From Bifidobacterium breve (GTDB taxonomy: Bacteria > Actinomycetota > Actinomycetes > S36-B12): a DNA stretch of 21,739 nucleotides. The notes beneath the pieces were generated by a model that was not told where the DNA came from, did no database searches, and saw only the letters and a program-made list of their open reading frames with translations. This document shows positions 13,642 through 21,689 of the stretch, one piece after another. A program made the translations under genes and the position numbers. The stretch spans positions 1 through 21,739 of the forward strand of contig CAMDKJ010000008.1 in NCBI GenBank assembly GCA_945900705.1, given 5' to 3'. The stretch's first letter is position 1, and every line of letters begins with the position of its first letter.

Positions 13642-15272
13642 ATACCCCCCATGCCGCCGTCGCCGCCGCCCATTGGCGGGCCAGCCTTTTCTGGCTTGTC
13701 AGCGACAACAACCTCGGTGGTCAAGAACAGACCGGCAATCGAGGCTGCGTTCTGCAGCGCCGAGCGCGTTACCTTGGCTGGGTCGATGATGCCCGCCTTG
13801 ATCATGTCGACGTACTCGCCGTTTGAGGCATCTAGGCCGTGACCGACAGGAAGCTCGCGCACCTTCTCAGCCACTACGCCACCTTCAAGGCCGGCATTCT
13901 CAGCGATCTGCTTGAGTGGTGCGCTCACGGCAACGCGAACAATGTTTGCGCCCACGAGCTGCTCATCGGTCAGGCCGAGTGCATCGATCTTGGCGGTTGC
14001 TGACTTCATGGCCTGAATGAGTGCCACGCCACCACCGGCGACGATGCCTTCCTCAATCGCAGCCTTCGCATTGCGCACGGCATCTTCGATGCGGTGCTTG
14101 CGCTCCTTGAGCTCGACTTCGGTTGCAGCGCCAACCTTGATGACCGCAACGCCGCCGGCCAACTTGGCCAACCGCTCCTGCAGCTTCTCGCGGTCATAGT
14201 CGCTGTCCGACTTCTCGATCTCGGCACGGATCTGGTTCACGCGACCTTGAATCTGCTCAGGGTCACCGGCACCTTCAACGATCGTGGTCTCATCTTTGGT
14301 GACGACAACCTTGCGCGCGCGACCCAACAGGTCGAGCGTGGTGCCATCAAGCTTGAGGCCTACTTCTTCAGAGATAACCTGCGCGCCGGTCAAGATCGCG
14401 ATGTCTTGCAGCATCGCCTTGCGACGGTCACCAAAGCCTGGGGCCTTGACCGAAACCGAACGGAAGGTGCCACGGATCTTGTTGACTACCAGTGTTGCTA
14501 GGGCTTCTCCTTCAACATCTTCGGCGAGGATGACCAGCGGCTTGCCGCTTTGCATGACCTTCTCGAGGATTGGCAGGACGTCCTTGACGGAAGAGATCTT
14601 GGAGTTCGCGATGAGGATGTAGGGATCCTCAAGCTCGGCCTCCATGCGCTCTGGGTCGGTGACGAAGTACGGCGAGATGTAACCCTTGTCGAAGCGCATA
14701 CCTTCGGTGAGCTCTAGCTCAAGACCGAAAGTGTTGCTCTCTTCAACAGTGATGACGCCTTCCTTGCCGACCTTGTCCATTGCCTCGGCGATCAGGTCGC
14801 CGACTTCCTGGTCGCCACCTGCGGAGATCGCGGCCGTCGAAGCAATCTGCTCCTTGGTCTCGACATCCTTGGCCATCAAAAGCAGCTCGTCGCAAACAAT
14901 GGTGACGGCGCGATCGATGCCCTTCTTAAGTGCCATCGGGTTGGCACCAGCGGCAACGTTGCGCAGACCTTCGCGCACGAGCGCTTGGGCGAGCACGGTT
15001 GCGGTGGTGGTGCCGTCGCCTGCGACGTCATCGGTCTTCTTGGCGACCTCTTTAACCAGCTCGGCGCCGATCTTCTCGTAAGGATCCTCGAGATCGATTT
15101 CCTTGGCGATGGATACACCGTCGTTGGTGATAGTGGGGGCTCCCCACTTCTTTTCAAGGACCACGTTGCGGCCTTTGGGGCCGAGTGTGACCTTGACGGC
15201 GTCGGCTAGCACGTTCATGCCGCGCTCGAGGGCCCTGCGGGCCTCCTCATCAAATGCAATCATTTTTGCCAT
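13632..15272 (-). CDS. groEL: 60-kDa chaperonin GroEL (stand-alone, GroEL2-type)
   Basis: A 546-aa chaperonin of full length. Seen are MAKMIAFDEEARRALERG, the nucleotide-site motifs VTLGPKGRN (28-36) and GDGTTTA (85-91), and the Gly/Met-rich tail GGGDGGMGGMDF. It folds proteins in an ATP-driven double ring with GroES. No groES lies next to it. In actinobacteria the copy without groES and with a GGM tail is usually the essential housekeeping GroEL, while the groES-linked copy often has a His-rich tail. The ATG at 15272 has GGAGGA 10 nt upstream. Regulation is clearly visible: a sigma-A-like promoter overlapped by two CIRCE-type operators (HrcA). Downstream are the duplicated 3' end, a terminator hairpin and palindrome B. 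Confidence 0.98.
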   Translation of the reverse strand: MAKMIAFDEEARRALERGMNVLADAVKVTLGPKGRNVVLEKKWGAPTITNDGVSIAKEIDLEDPYEKIGAELVKEVAKKTDDVAGDGTTTATVLAQALVREGLRNVAAGANPMALKKGIDRAVTIVCDELLLMAKDVETKEQIASTAAISAGGDQEVGDLIAEAMDKVGKEGVITVEESNTFGLELELTEGMRFDKGYISPYFVTDPERMEAELEDPYILIANSKISSVKDVLPILEKVMQSGKPLVILAEDVEGEALATLVVNKIRGTFRSVSVKAPGFGDRRKAMLQDIAILTGAQVISEEVGLKLDGTTLDLLGRARKVVVTKDETTIVEGAGDPEQIQGRVNQIRAEIEKSDSDYDREKLQERLAKLAGGVAVIKVGAATEVELKERKHRIEDAVRNAKAAIEEGIVAGGGVALIQAMKSATAKIDALGLTDEQLVGANIVRVAVSAPLKQIAENAGLEGGVVAEKVRELPVGHGLDASNGEYVDMIKAGIIDPAKVTRSALQNAASIAGLFLTTEVVVADKPEKAGPPMGGGDGGMGGMDF

Positions 15273-15302
15273 GGGGCCAGTTCCTCCGGGAACGTCCGTA
15301 AG

Positions 15303-15329
15303 TTGTCACTCTCGGGTGTCGAGTGCTAA
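15303..15329 (-). promoter_or_regulatory. CIRCE operator 1 (HrcA site), promoter-distal half degenerate
   Basis: TTGTCACTC-N9-GAGTGCTAA at 15303-15311 and 15321-15329. The CIRCE consensus is TTAGCACTC-N9-GAGTGCTAA; the left half has two mismatches and the right half is perfect. It covers the predicted transcription start and the first part of the groEL leader. Confidence 0.8.
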
Positions 15330-15334
15330 CGCAA

Positions 15335-15363
15335 AAGTTAGCACTCTCACCCCTAGAGTGCAA
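15335..15363 (-). promoter_or_regulatory. groEL: groEL promoter (-35/-10)
   Basis: On the minus strand TTGCAC (15363-15358) is followed by a 17-nt spacer and TAACTT (15340-15335), a good vegetative-sigma match. Transcription would start near 15328 and give a leader of about 56 nt before the ATG. The whole element lies inside CIRCE operator 2. Confidence 0.7.
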
Positions 15364-15364
15364 A
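15338..15364 (-). promoter_or_regulatory. CIRCE operator 2 (HrcA site) over the promoter
   Basis: TTAGCACTC-N9-GAGTGCAAA at 15338-15346 and 15356-15364; only one of 18 conserved bases differs from consensus. It covers both the -35 and the -10 of groEL, so HrcA binding here would block RNA polymerase directly. Confidence 0.88.
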
Positions 15365-15403
15365 TGCACGGTCCGGGCCTCCGCCAGGTGGCAGGATCTG
15401 GAG

Positions 15404-15642
15404 ATGGCAGCCCGCAGTTATCGCCCCCCACGGGAGTGGTTAGTGGCCGAAGGCAAGTGGCCAATCGGGCCCTTTACCCCGGGGCCCCGCCCTATGTAAT
15501 GGTGACCGCCGCCATCGTGGCCAATTACCTAGCCGCGGCCGGCACCAGCAGCCTGCGGTCGGTGGCCCGGGCCGCCGGTATAGACGCCACCAGCTCTGGC
15601 CTCCATGGGCTACCCGGGGATAGCCAAAAATGTGACTGGTAG
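15404..15642 (+). pseudogene. Broken small HTH (XRE-like) gene
   Basis: This fills most of the 377-nt gap between groEL and the oxidase gene. From ATG 15404, with AGGA 7 nt upstream, the frame reads MAARSYRPPREWLVAEGKWP... FTPGPRPM and stops at 15497-15499. The next frame over the same spot continues naturally as YVMVTAAIVANYLAAAGTSS LRSVARAAGID, which looks like a helix-turn-helix, then turns into unlikely sequence and stops at 15642. Adding one C in the CGCCCT run near 15492 joins the two parts in one frame. I read it as a DNA-binding protein gene with a 1-nt deletion and probably a second lesion near the 3' end. A sequencing error at a C run is possible, and so is chance. Confidence 0.42.
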
Positions 15643-15649
15643 GGCACCA

Positions 15650-17056
15650 CTAACTATTGAAGCCCACACCAAACCGGTCTAGTACCCGAAGCCAGCGACC
15701 TCGTTTACCCGTGCGGTCCTCGCGCGCCAAGGCCGCGCGGGTGAACTGGACTGTTGGGTACCGAAGGGGCTCGGGCGGAAACCGCATTGGTTTCTTTTGC
15801 ACCAGGGTAAGCCTCGTGCGTTCGGTGCTACGCGCAGACAAAAGATCCAGTGCGGTGAGCGCCCCGAACCTCGAAGCCGCTACCCCCAGCCCGGTATAGC
15901 CCACGGAGTAGGCCATGCGCCCATCAAGTGCCGTGCCTATCAATGGGGTGAACCGTGATGTCGAGTCGATCAGCCCCGCCCATCGGTGGGTAAATCGCAG
16001 GCCGCGCAATTGCGGAAAAGTATCAAAGAACTGGTTCGCCAGCAGTTGATGTGATCTATCGCGCTGTTCCCGCGCCGCACTTGTTTTGTTACCGAAGTAA
16101 TACACCGCGTCGTAACCACCCCAGAGAATTCGATCGTCGGGTGTGCGTCGGTAGTAGTGAAACTGATTACCCGAATCCGTCATGCCCTGATTTTCCAGCC
16201 AGCCGATATCGGTCAGTTGGGTAGAACTCAGCGGCTCAGTGACAAGTACATGGTCGTAGATCGGCAACACCCAAGATCGTAGCCTGCGTAGCAGCGGGGG
16301 GTACGCATTAGTGGCTAGCAATACTTGCCTAGCGCGAACCGCACCCAGGGGGGTTCTAACTGCCAGTCCAGATCCCGAAATCTTCACTCCGGTGACTTCG
16401 GTACCCTCATAGATGCGCACACCACGTGACAGCGCCGCACGCTTTAAACCCCAGCACAACATTGCCGGGTCCAATAGGCCGCTGCCACTTCGCAATCGCA
16501 TGCCGGCTAGGTAAGTCGGAGAATCGACATCCGCACGAACTTGTTCGACATCAAGGAATGAGGCGTCTTCCCCAAACCGTTGATGCAATTTCGTTGATTC
16601 GCGCAATTGATCAACTTGGTGAGGTTTCGTAGCTACCGCCGTCTTTCCGCACAGGCGAAGTCCCGCATCAATGCGTTCGGCCTCAACGAATTTCGCAATG
16701 TCAGCCAAGTTCTCTCGCCCCATGCGCAATAACGTTTCCAGTTCGGCCGGCCAAATCGCTAGTCCGTGCGCAATGCCATGGGTGAGAGATTCTGAGATAA
16801 ATCCACCATTTCGCCCCGATGCGCCAAAGGCGATGGACTTTGCTTCGAGTAATGTCACACTGCGCGACGGGTCGGCTTCGCGGGCTGAAATCGCCGCCCA
16901 AAGACCCGTCAGACCGCCACCGATAATTACCAGATCTGCGCTGATCTGCCCGATGAGCGGTGAACACGCTGGCGGTGCGTCCGGCCGATCCGTCCAAAAC
17001 GGGATCGGGGCCGCGTCACTTAATGCATCATTAGCGCTGGCAATAATGGTGCTCAT
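15650..17056 (-). CDS. FAD-dependent amine oxidoreductase (DAO family, PuuB/gamma-glutamylputrescine oxidase-like)
   Basis: A 468-aa flavoprotein. The FAD-binding Rossmann motif VIIGGGLTGLWAA (43-55) leads to E71, the ribose-binding acid in VTLLEAKS. GASGRNGGF (78-86) is a conserved DAO-family block, and the C-terminal HRWAGLIDSTSRFTPLIG and YSVGYTGLGVA close the FAD site. The N-terminal PIPFWTDR resembles PuuB-type oxidases, which oxidise gamma-glutamylputrescine. Its ATG overlaps the potA stop (ATGA), so the oxidase is translated with the polyamine importer, which supports an imported amine as substrate. No glutamylputrescine ligase is in view, so the exact substrate stays open. No signal peptide; probably cytoplasmic. 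The start at 17056 is fixed by the overlap. Confidence 0.85.
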   Translation of the reverse strand: MSTIIASANDALSDAAPIPFWTDRPDAPPACSPLIGQISADLVIIGGGLTGLWAAISAREADPSRSVTLLEAKSIAFGASGRNGGFISESLTHGIAHGLAIWPAELETLLRMGRENLADIAKFVEAERIDAGLRLCGKTAVATKPHQVDQLRESTKLHQRFGEDASFLDVEQVRADVDSPTYLAGMRLRSGSGLLDPAMLCWGLKRAALSRGVRIYEGTEVTGVKISGSGLAVRTPLGAVRARQVLLATNAYPPLLRRLRSWVLPIYDHVLVTEPLSSTQLTDIGWLENQGMTDSGNQFHYYRRTPDDRILWGGYDAVYYFGNKTSAAREQRDRSHQLLANQFFDTFPQLRGLRFTHRWAGLIDSTSRFTPLIGTALDGRMAYSVGYTGLGVAASRFGALTALDLLSARSTERTRLTLVQKKPMRFPPEPLRYPTVQFTRAALAREDRTGKRGRWLRVLDRFGVGFNS

Positions 17057-18099
17057 CTGTTCAGCACCACCGCTTTTTCGGCGGGCCAGGCTAGGTGCGC
17101 GATGGCTCCACGCGAGACGCTGGCTGATCCTTGGCAGGTGAGCACAACGGGAACTTCATGGCCCGGCACCAAAACCGCGATAGTCGATGCGCCGCCAAAG
17201 AATTGTGTCTCAAGCACCGTACCGGTAAGTAGTCCAGCGCCTTCAACTATCTGAATGTCTTCGGGGCGAACCATTAAATACGCCGCACCACTTACCGCTG
17301 GTACTGCTTCTTTACCCGGAAGCAACCCAATATTCGGGACGTCGACGCCCCCGATGGCCGCGACCCCCGCAAACATGTTGCTGGTACCGATGAAGTCGGC
17401 AACAAAAACACTAGAAGGCCGCTGATACATCCCAATCGGGGTATCAATCTGCAACACCTGACCTAGTGACATCACGGCAATTCGATCTGCCATTGACATG
17501 GCTTCTTCTTGATCATGGGTAACAACCACGAAGGTGATGCCCACCTCATGCTGCAAGCGCTTGAGTTCAAGTTGCATCTCAGCACGAACTTTGCGATCAA
17601 GTGCGGAAAGCGGCTCATCGAGCAGCAGTAAGCGCGGACGCTTCACGATGGCTCTCGCGAGCGCAACTCGCTGCCGTTGGCCGCCCGACAATTGGGCGGG
17701 CCGGCTCTTCGCTTTATCCCTAAGGCCCACCGTCCCTAATACTTCATCGACACGTGCTCGAATTTCCTCCTTGGGCAGTTTCTCTCGTTGCAACCCGTAG
17801 GCGATATTTCTCTCCACCGATAGGTGGGGGAATAGCGCGTATGACTGAAACATCAAGTTGATCGGCCGCTTATGGGGTGGTAGCGACAGCAAGTTGCTCC
17901 CACTGAGAAGTACCGCTCCAGAGTCTGGCTCCTCGAAACCTGCAATGACACGAAGGAGGGTGGTTTTGCCGCAGCCAGATGGACCTAACAGCGCAAAGAA
18001 CTCGTTCTCGTTGATCGAAAGACTCACATCGTCAAGGGCGACAACATCCCCGTAGCTCTTGCTGAGGCTTTGAATTTCAACCAAGGGTTTATTTGTCAT
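17053..18099 (-). CDS. potA: Polyamine ABC importer ATP-binding protein
   Basis: A 348-aa importer ATPase. Walker A GPSGCGKT (39-46), Q-loop Q85, signature LSGGQ (137-141), Walker B LLLLDEP with E162, and H195 of the H-loop are all intact. MFQSYALFPHLSVERNIAYGL is typical of the spermidine/putrescine and iron/sulfate branch. The C-terminal ~110 residues form the TOBE regulatory domain (AYLMVRPEDIQIVEGAG...). It powers PotB/PotC. It overlaps potC upstream and the oxidase downstream by 4 nt each (ATGA), a fully coupled operon. Confidence 0.95.
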   Translation of the reverse strand: MTNKPLVEIQSLSKSYGDVVALDDVSLSINENEFFALLGPSGCGKTTLLRVIAGFEEPDSGAVLLSGSNLLSLPPHKRPINLMFQSYALFPHLSVERNIAYGLQREKLPKEEIRARVDEVLGTVGLRDKAKSRPAQLSGGQRQRVALARAIVKRPRLLLLDEPLSALDRKVRAEMQLELKRLQHEVGITFVVVTHDQEEAMSMADRIAVMSLGQVLQIDTPIGMYQRPSSVFVADFIGTSNMFAGVAAIGGVDVPNIGLLPGKEAVPAVSGAAYLMVRPEDIQIVEGAGLLTGTVLETQFFGGASTIAVLVPGHEVPVVLTCQGSASVSRGAIAHLAWPAEKAVVLNR

Positions 18100-18881
18100 A
18101 CGGCGTCCGTAAGTTTGGTGATGCGCTGGGCAGCGATCACGACGGTGAAGCTAACCAGAAGCAGTAGTGCCGCCAGCGCATTGATCTCCGGGGTGACTCC
18201 AAAGCGAACCATCGAGTAGATGACGATTGGCAAAGTCGGCGTTGCAGGGCCATCGGTGAAGAAGGCAATCACGAACTCATCAAGTGACAGTGTGAAAACG
18301 AGTAACGCACCAGCCACGATCGCCGGCAGGAGGGTTGGGACGGTGATCTTGAAGAAGGTTGTCATCGCGTTTGCACCTAGGTCACCGGAGGCTTCCTCCA
18401 GACTCGGGTCATTTTGGCCAAGCCTGGCGGTTACCACCGCCGCCACGAAAGCCATCCCGAACACCACATGGGCAAGTAACACCGAGTGCAACCCGAGGGT
18501 CATGCCGATGGCACTGAAAAGTACGAGCAGCCCGATGGCTAACGCGAGGTCGGGGATGATCGCCGGCGTAAGTGAATAGGCCTCCAATAGTGCCGAACGG
18601 GTGAATCTAGAAAGCCCGATCGCGAGTAGCGTCCCGAGCGCGGTAGCGATAACGGTCGCACCCACCGCAACAATCAAAGTGTTGATCAGGCCTTGCCTGA
18701 CCGCGGTGTCTTCAAAGAGCACTCCATACCACTTGGTGCTGAAGCCGCCCCAGGAAAACGGCTGCTTACTGCCATTGAAGGACATCACGACAACAACCAC
18801 CAGCGGCACATACAAAAATACATAGGTCACCAGCAGTGGCAAGCGCAGCCAACCGATATTACGCACGGGCACTCCGCCCAT
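18096..18881 (-). CDS. potC: Polyamine ABC importer permease (PotC-type)
   Basis: A 261-aa inner-membrane permease with six predicted helices. The EAA loop that docks the ATPase is EEASGDLGANAMTTFFKITVPTLLP, about residues 157-181. SFNGSKQPFSWGGFSTKWY after helix 1 is typical of PotC-like subunits, and SLDEFVIAFFT is the PotC family pattern after the EAA loop. The ATG at 18881 lies inside the potB 3' end (23-nt overlap); a GTG nine bases further in would also fit. The stop overlaps potA. Confidence 0.93.
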   Translation of the reverse strand: MGGVPVRNIGWLRLPLLVTYVFLYVPLVVVVVMSFNGSKQPFSWGGFSTKWYGVLFEDTAVRQGLINTLIVAVGATVIATALGTLLAIGLSRFTRSALLEAYSLTPAIIPDLALAIGLLVLFSAIGMTLGLHSVLLAHVVFGMAFVAAVVTARLGQNDPSLEEASGDLGANAMTTFFKITVPTLLPAIVAGALLVFTLSLDEFVIAFFTDGPATPTLPIVIYSMVRFGVTPEINALAALLLLVSFTVVIAAQRITKLTDAV

Positions 18882-19752
18882 TTATGCGTCGAGCGACAGC
18901 GGCTTGTGCCGCGAACAACCCCGCGAGGAATAAAACCATGATCAGGGCCAAAACAGCGCCAAACGGCCAGTCACGTGCTTTCAGGAATTGATCGCGAATC
19001 AGATTCCCGATCATCACGGTCTTGCCCCCGCCGAGCAATTCAGGCACGATGAAATTGCCCAGACTTGGTACGAAGACGAAGATTGCCCCGATCATGGTGC
19101 CCGGCAGCGTCAGCGGCAAGGTGACGTCAAAGAAAGCTCGGAATTTGCTCGCACCCAAATTGGTTGCCGCCTCGAGAAGCGATCTGTCCAGGCGTTCAAC
19201 CGATGCATATATCGGCAAAATCATCAGCGGGAGATACGCGTAGAGCAAGCCAACTATGACCGCGCCCCTTGTATAGAGCAACTCCAATGGCGAATCAATT
19301 AAGCCCAAGTTGACCAGGGTCTTATTGACCGGGCCCTCGGAATTCAGCAGCACAATCCAGGCATAAGTGCGAATCAGGAAATTCGTCCAAAAGGGCAGCA
19401 CCACTAAGACGAGAGCCACTGTGCGCCACCTCGCCGGGAGCCGCGTGATCGCGTAAGCGGTTGGATAGCCGATCAACAATGCCAAAAGAGTGGTAATCGA
19501 TGAAATAAGGATGGAGTTCCAGAGCACCCTCAGATAAATAGGGTCGAGGGCGCGCGCGAAGTTTTCTAGGGTGACCGGTAATTCAACCCCACCGAATCTG
19601 CCACGGGTTAAGAAGGCGTATGAGAGCACTAACAACAGTGGGATTGTCATAAAGGCCGTCACATAAAGAAGCCCCGGCCCCAGAAAGGCCGCACGCGCCC
19701 CAAGGGCGCGACGCCTAATTGCGCCGCGCCCTTGGGTGACCGTGGAAGCCAT
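18859..19752 (-). CDS. potB: Polyamine ABC importer permease (PotB-type)
   Basis: A 297-aa inner-membrane permease with six predicted helices. VVLPFWTNFLIRTYAWIVLL and the EAA loop LEAATNLGASKFRAFFDVTLPLTLPG mark it as a PotB-type subunit, followed by PSLGNFIVPELLGGGKT, also typical. It pairs with PotC to form the channel. I chose ATG 19752; GTG 19761 is in frame three codons earlier, and neither has a strong Shine-Dalgarno. The start lies 12 nt after the potD stop. Confidence 0.93.
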   Translation of the reverse strand: MASTVTQGRGAIRRRALGARAAFLGPGLLYVTAFMTIPLLLVLSYAFLTRGRFGGVELPVTLENFARALDPIYLRVLWNSILISSITTLLALLIGYPTAYAITRLPARWRTVALVLVVLPFWTNFLIRTYAWIVLLNSEGPVNKTLVNLGLIDSPLELLYTRGAVIVGLLYAYLPLMILPIYASVERLDRSLLEAATNLGASKFRAFFDVTLPLTLPGTMIGAIFVFVPSLGNFIVPELLGGGKTVMIGNLIRDQFLKARDWPFGAVLALIMVLFLAGLFAAQAAVARRINGRSARA

Positions 19753-19764
19753 CAAACCCACTAA

Positions 19765-20877
19765 CTAGTTGGAGGTGACCTCGGTCGCAACCTTCGTGTA
19801 CTTCGAACTGTCTACGCCTACGTCGACCACAACTTCTTCCTTGAGTAGATCCGTCGGAGACATCCCCATGTTCGGGTAGGCCTTGGCAAGCTCTGCCCCT
19901 ACTTGTTCCATTGCTGCCTTATTCGGCACCTTGTAGAGGATGTTCTCGGAAACCCAAGCGTGGTTTGCCGGGTCGAGGATGAAGTTGATGAAGGCTTGAG
20001 CGGCCTCTTTGTTCTTCGAGGACTTCAACACGACCATGGTGTCAGACCAAAGGTCGCTGCCTTCCTTCGGAATTACGAACTTGATGTTTGGGTCCTCGGC
20101 GGTGCCATAGTTGCACCAGCCATCCCAGGCCACCGCCATCGTCGCCTCGCCCGAAACGAGCCGAGAGTAGAAGGTGGTGTCGTCATAGGCCAACAGATTT
20201 GGCTTCGCCGCAATCAACAGATCCTTCGCCGCCTGCAATTCGGCATCGTCGGTGGTGTTGATCGAGTAGCCCAGGGATTTCAATGCCGGTAGCAGTAGCC
20301 AGCGCTCGGTGGCAAGGGCCGTTATCTTGCCCTTGTTCTCCTCAGTTGGCTGCAAGATGTCATTCCAGCTGTCGGGCGCCTTACTGACTAGATCACTCCG
20401 ATAGCAAATACCCGTCGTTCCCCAAGCGTAGGGAACGGAGAAAACATTGCCCTTATCGAAGGCCATCTGCGTGGCCTCAGGGTAAAGATTCTTTAGGTTC
20501 GGGATCAAGTCCGGATGCATCGGCTCAAGTAGCCCAGCGTCATTAAGTGCTTGGGCGTACTGTCCCGACACAAATGCCACATCGATACCTGAATCACCAC
20601 CGGCGGTCAACTTGCCCATGATCTCTTCGTTGGTAGCGTGATTGGCAATCGTTAACGGGGTCCCGATCGCTTCTTGCACCTTCGCCGGCAGATCCTCGGG
20701 GTAATACCCGGCCCAGTTTGAGACCGTCAGGGTCTGCTTTGTCAGATCGGCATTTGGATCGAGTTCGGCGGGGGCGCTGCTGCTGCTACCGCCACAGGCC
20801 GCCAACAGCAAAGTTGCACTAACCGCAACCGCCCCGATAGCTCCCATCTTGCTCATCTTCTGTGCACTTCCTCGCAT
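19765..20877 (-). CDS. potD: Polyamine-binding lipoprotein of the ABC importer
   Basis: A 370-aa extracytoplasmic binding protein. The lipoprotein signal has basic N-terminus MRGSAQKMSKM, a hydrophobic core and lipobox LAAC with C28 as the lipidated residue, followed by a Gly/Ser linker. The mature protein has LTVSNWAGYYPEDLP, DVAFVSGQYAQALNDAGLLEP, VFSVPYAWGTTGICYRSD and VAWDGWCNYG, typical of the PotD/PotF group in which Trp/Tyr and acidic residues bind the diamine. It is the first gene of the operon. ATG 20877 has TAGGAGT (20890-20884), 6 nt upstream. Substrate is putrescine/spermidine-like by family; the binding-site residues have not been aligned. Confidence 0.93.
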   Translation of the reverse strand: MRGSAQKMSKMGAIGAVAVSATLLLAACGGSSSSAPAELDPNADLTKQTLTVSNWAGYYPEDLPAKVQEAIGTPLTIANHATNEEIMGKLTAGGDSGIDVAFVSGQYAQALNDAGLLEPMHPDLIPNLKNLYPEATQMAFDKGNVFSVPYAWGTTGICYRSDLVSKAPDSWNDILQPTEENKGKITALATERWLLLPALKSLGYSINTTDDAELQAAKDLLIAAKPNLLAYDDTTFYSRLVSGEATMAVAWDGWCNYGTAEDPNIKFVIPKEGSDLWSDTMVVLKSSKNKEAAQAFINFILDPANHAWVSENILYKVPNKAAMEQVGAELAKAYPNMGMSPTDLLKEEVVVDVGVDSSKYTKVATEVTSN

Positions 20878-21062
20878 CTGCTGACTCCTATCCGGTGCTC
20901 ACGGCTTTGACTTCAAGGCCGAGCCCTCATGCCCGGCGATGGCTGAGCGTTACACACGAATGCAAGAACTGCAAGCACTTTCGACATTGGTATGCAAATA
21001 GTTATCGAATTTTCCTGAATTTGGATTTAATGACTAATTTGGCTCGCTAGAGTGGTCGAACC
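20878..21062. promoter_or_regulatory. potD-tetR divergent control region
   Basis: This 185-nt gap between the importer operon and the TetR gene must hold both promoters. It has a tandem 9-mer TGCAAGAAC-TGCAAGCAC (20961-20978) with a third TGCAA at 20993, and an AT-rich stretch with the direct repeat CTGAATTTGG (21015-21024) / CTAATTTGG (21034-21042), spaced about two helix turns. These are operator candidates. On the + strand TAGAGT (21048-21053) lies 9 nt before the tetR ATG and could be its -10. No typical TetR inverted repeat stands out. Confidence 0.4.
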
Positions 21063-21689
21063 ATGGCCAAAACCAGCGGGCGGGAGTCCCGCCAGAAAAG
21101 CGCAAAGCGCAACGACCTCCTTGAGGCGGCTCAGCGGGCGATGGCCGAACACGGTACGGCGGTGCGCCTGAATCAGGTCGCCGAGCACGCTGGCATGACC
21201 TCGGGGGCGATCTTGTATCACTACCCGGATCTCCAGGATCTTCTCGTGGATGCGAACCGGGCCGGCATGGAGCGCTTTTATACCGAACGAGTTGCCGCAC
21301 TCGAAGGGATCAACGATCCGGCCGAACGCCTGACCGTCACCATCACCTCCGGCCTACCGGTTGCGCAAGATGATGAGGAGGTACGACTGCTTTGCGCACT
21401 AGGTGGCGAAGCCGCACGAAATACCATTTACGCCGTGCTGCTCACTGCCCTATTTGATCGCCAAGTAGCCATGTATCAAACACTCTTAGATACTGGAGCA
21501 ACGCAAGGAGTATTCCAACTTTCCTCGGATTCGCTAACAATTGCCCGAAACCTAGTTGCGCTCGAAGACGCTTATGGCTACCGCATTATGGCAAGTCATC
21601 CGACCTTGGACCATGATGTTGCTGCAAACCTAATATTTGACTACGCGCGTTTAGCAACCAGCCACCCGCTCCCAGTGGAGACCACATGA
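21063..21689 (+). CDS. TetR-family transcriptional regulator
   Basis: A 208-aa regulator. The N-terminal DNA-binding domain is clear at about residues 15-60: LLEAAQRAMAEHG, then LNQVAEHAGMTSGAILYHYPDLQDLLVDA, the TetR helix-turn-helix with the YHY recognition end. The C-terminal ligand-binding part is about 145 aa and of the BetI-like type. It is divergent from potD, so it probably controls the polyamine importer-oxidase operon, with a polyamine or related amine as ligand (inference). No Shine-Dalgarno is seen; the ATG may be leaderless. Its stop overlaps the next ATG (ATGA), so the downstream gene is co-translated. Confidence 0.88.
   Translation: MAKTSGRESRQKSAKRNDLLEAAQRAMAEHGTAVRLNQVAEHAGMTSGAILYHYPDLQDLLVDANRAGMERFYTERVAALEGINDPAERLTVTITSGLPVAQDDEEVRLLCALGGEAARNTIYAVLLTALFDRQVAMYQTLLDTGATQGVFQLSSDSLTIARNLVALEDAYGYRIMASHPTLDHDVAANLIFDYARLATSHPLPVETT

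Noticed and set aside
13651..15209. Several + strand open frames of 60-135 codons opposite groEL
   Set aside because: They are antisense shadows of a highly conserved gene, with Ser/Arg-rich composition and no domains.
15321..15346. GAGTGCTAAC-N6-GTTAGCACTC as one 'inside-out' CIRCE
   Set aside because: CIRCE has the order TTAGCACTC-N9-GAGTGCTAA. This palindrome is the inner halves of two correctly spaced operators, each with an N9 spacer.
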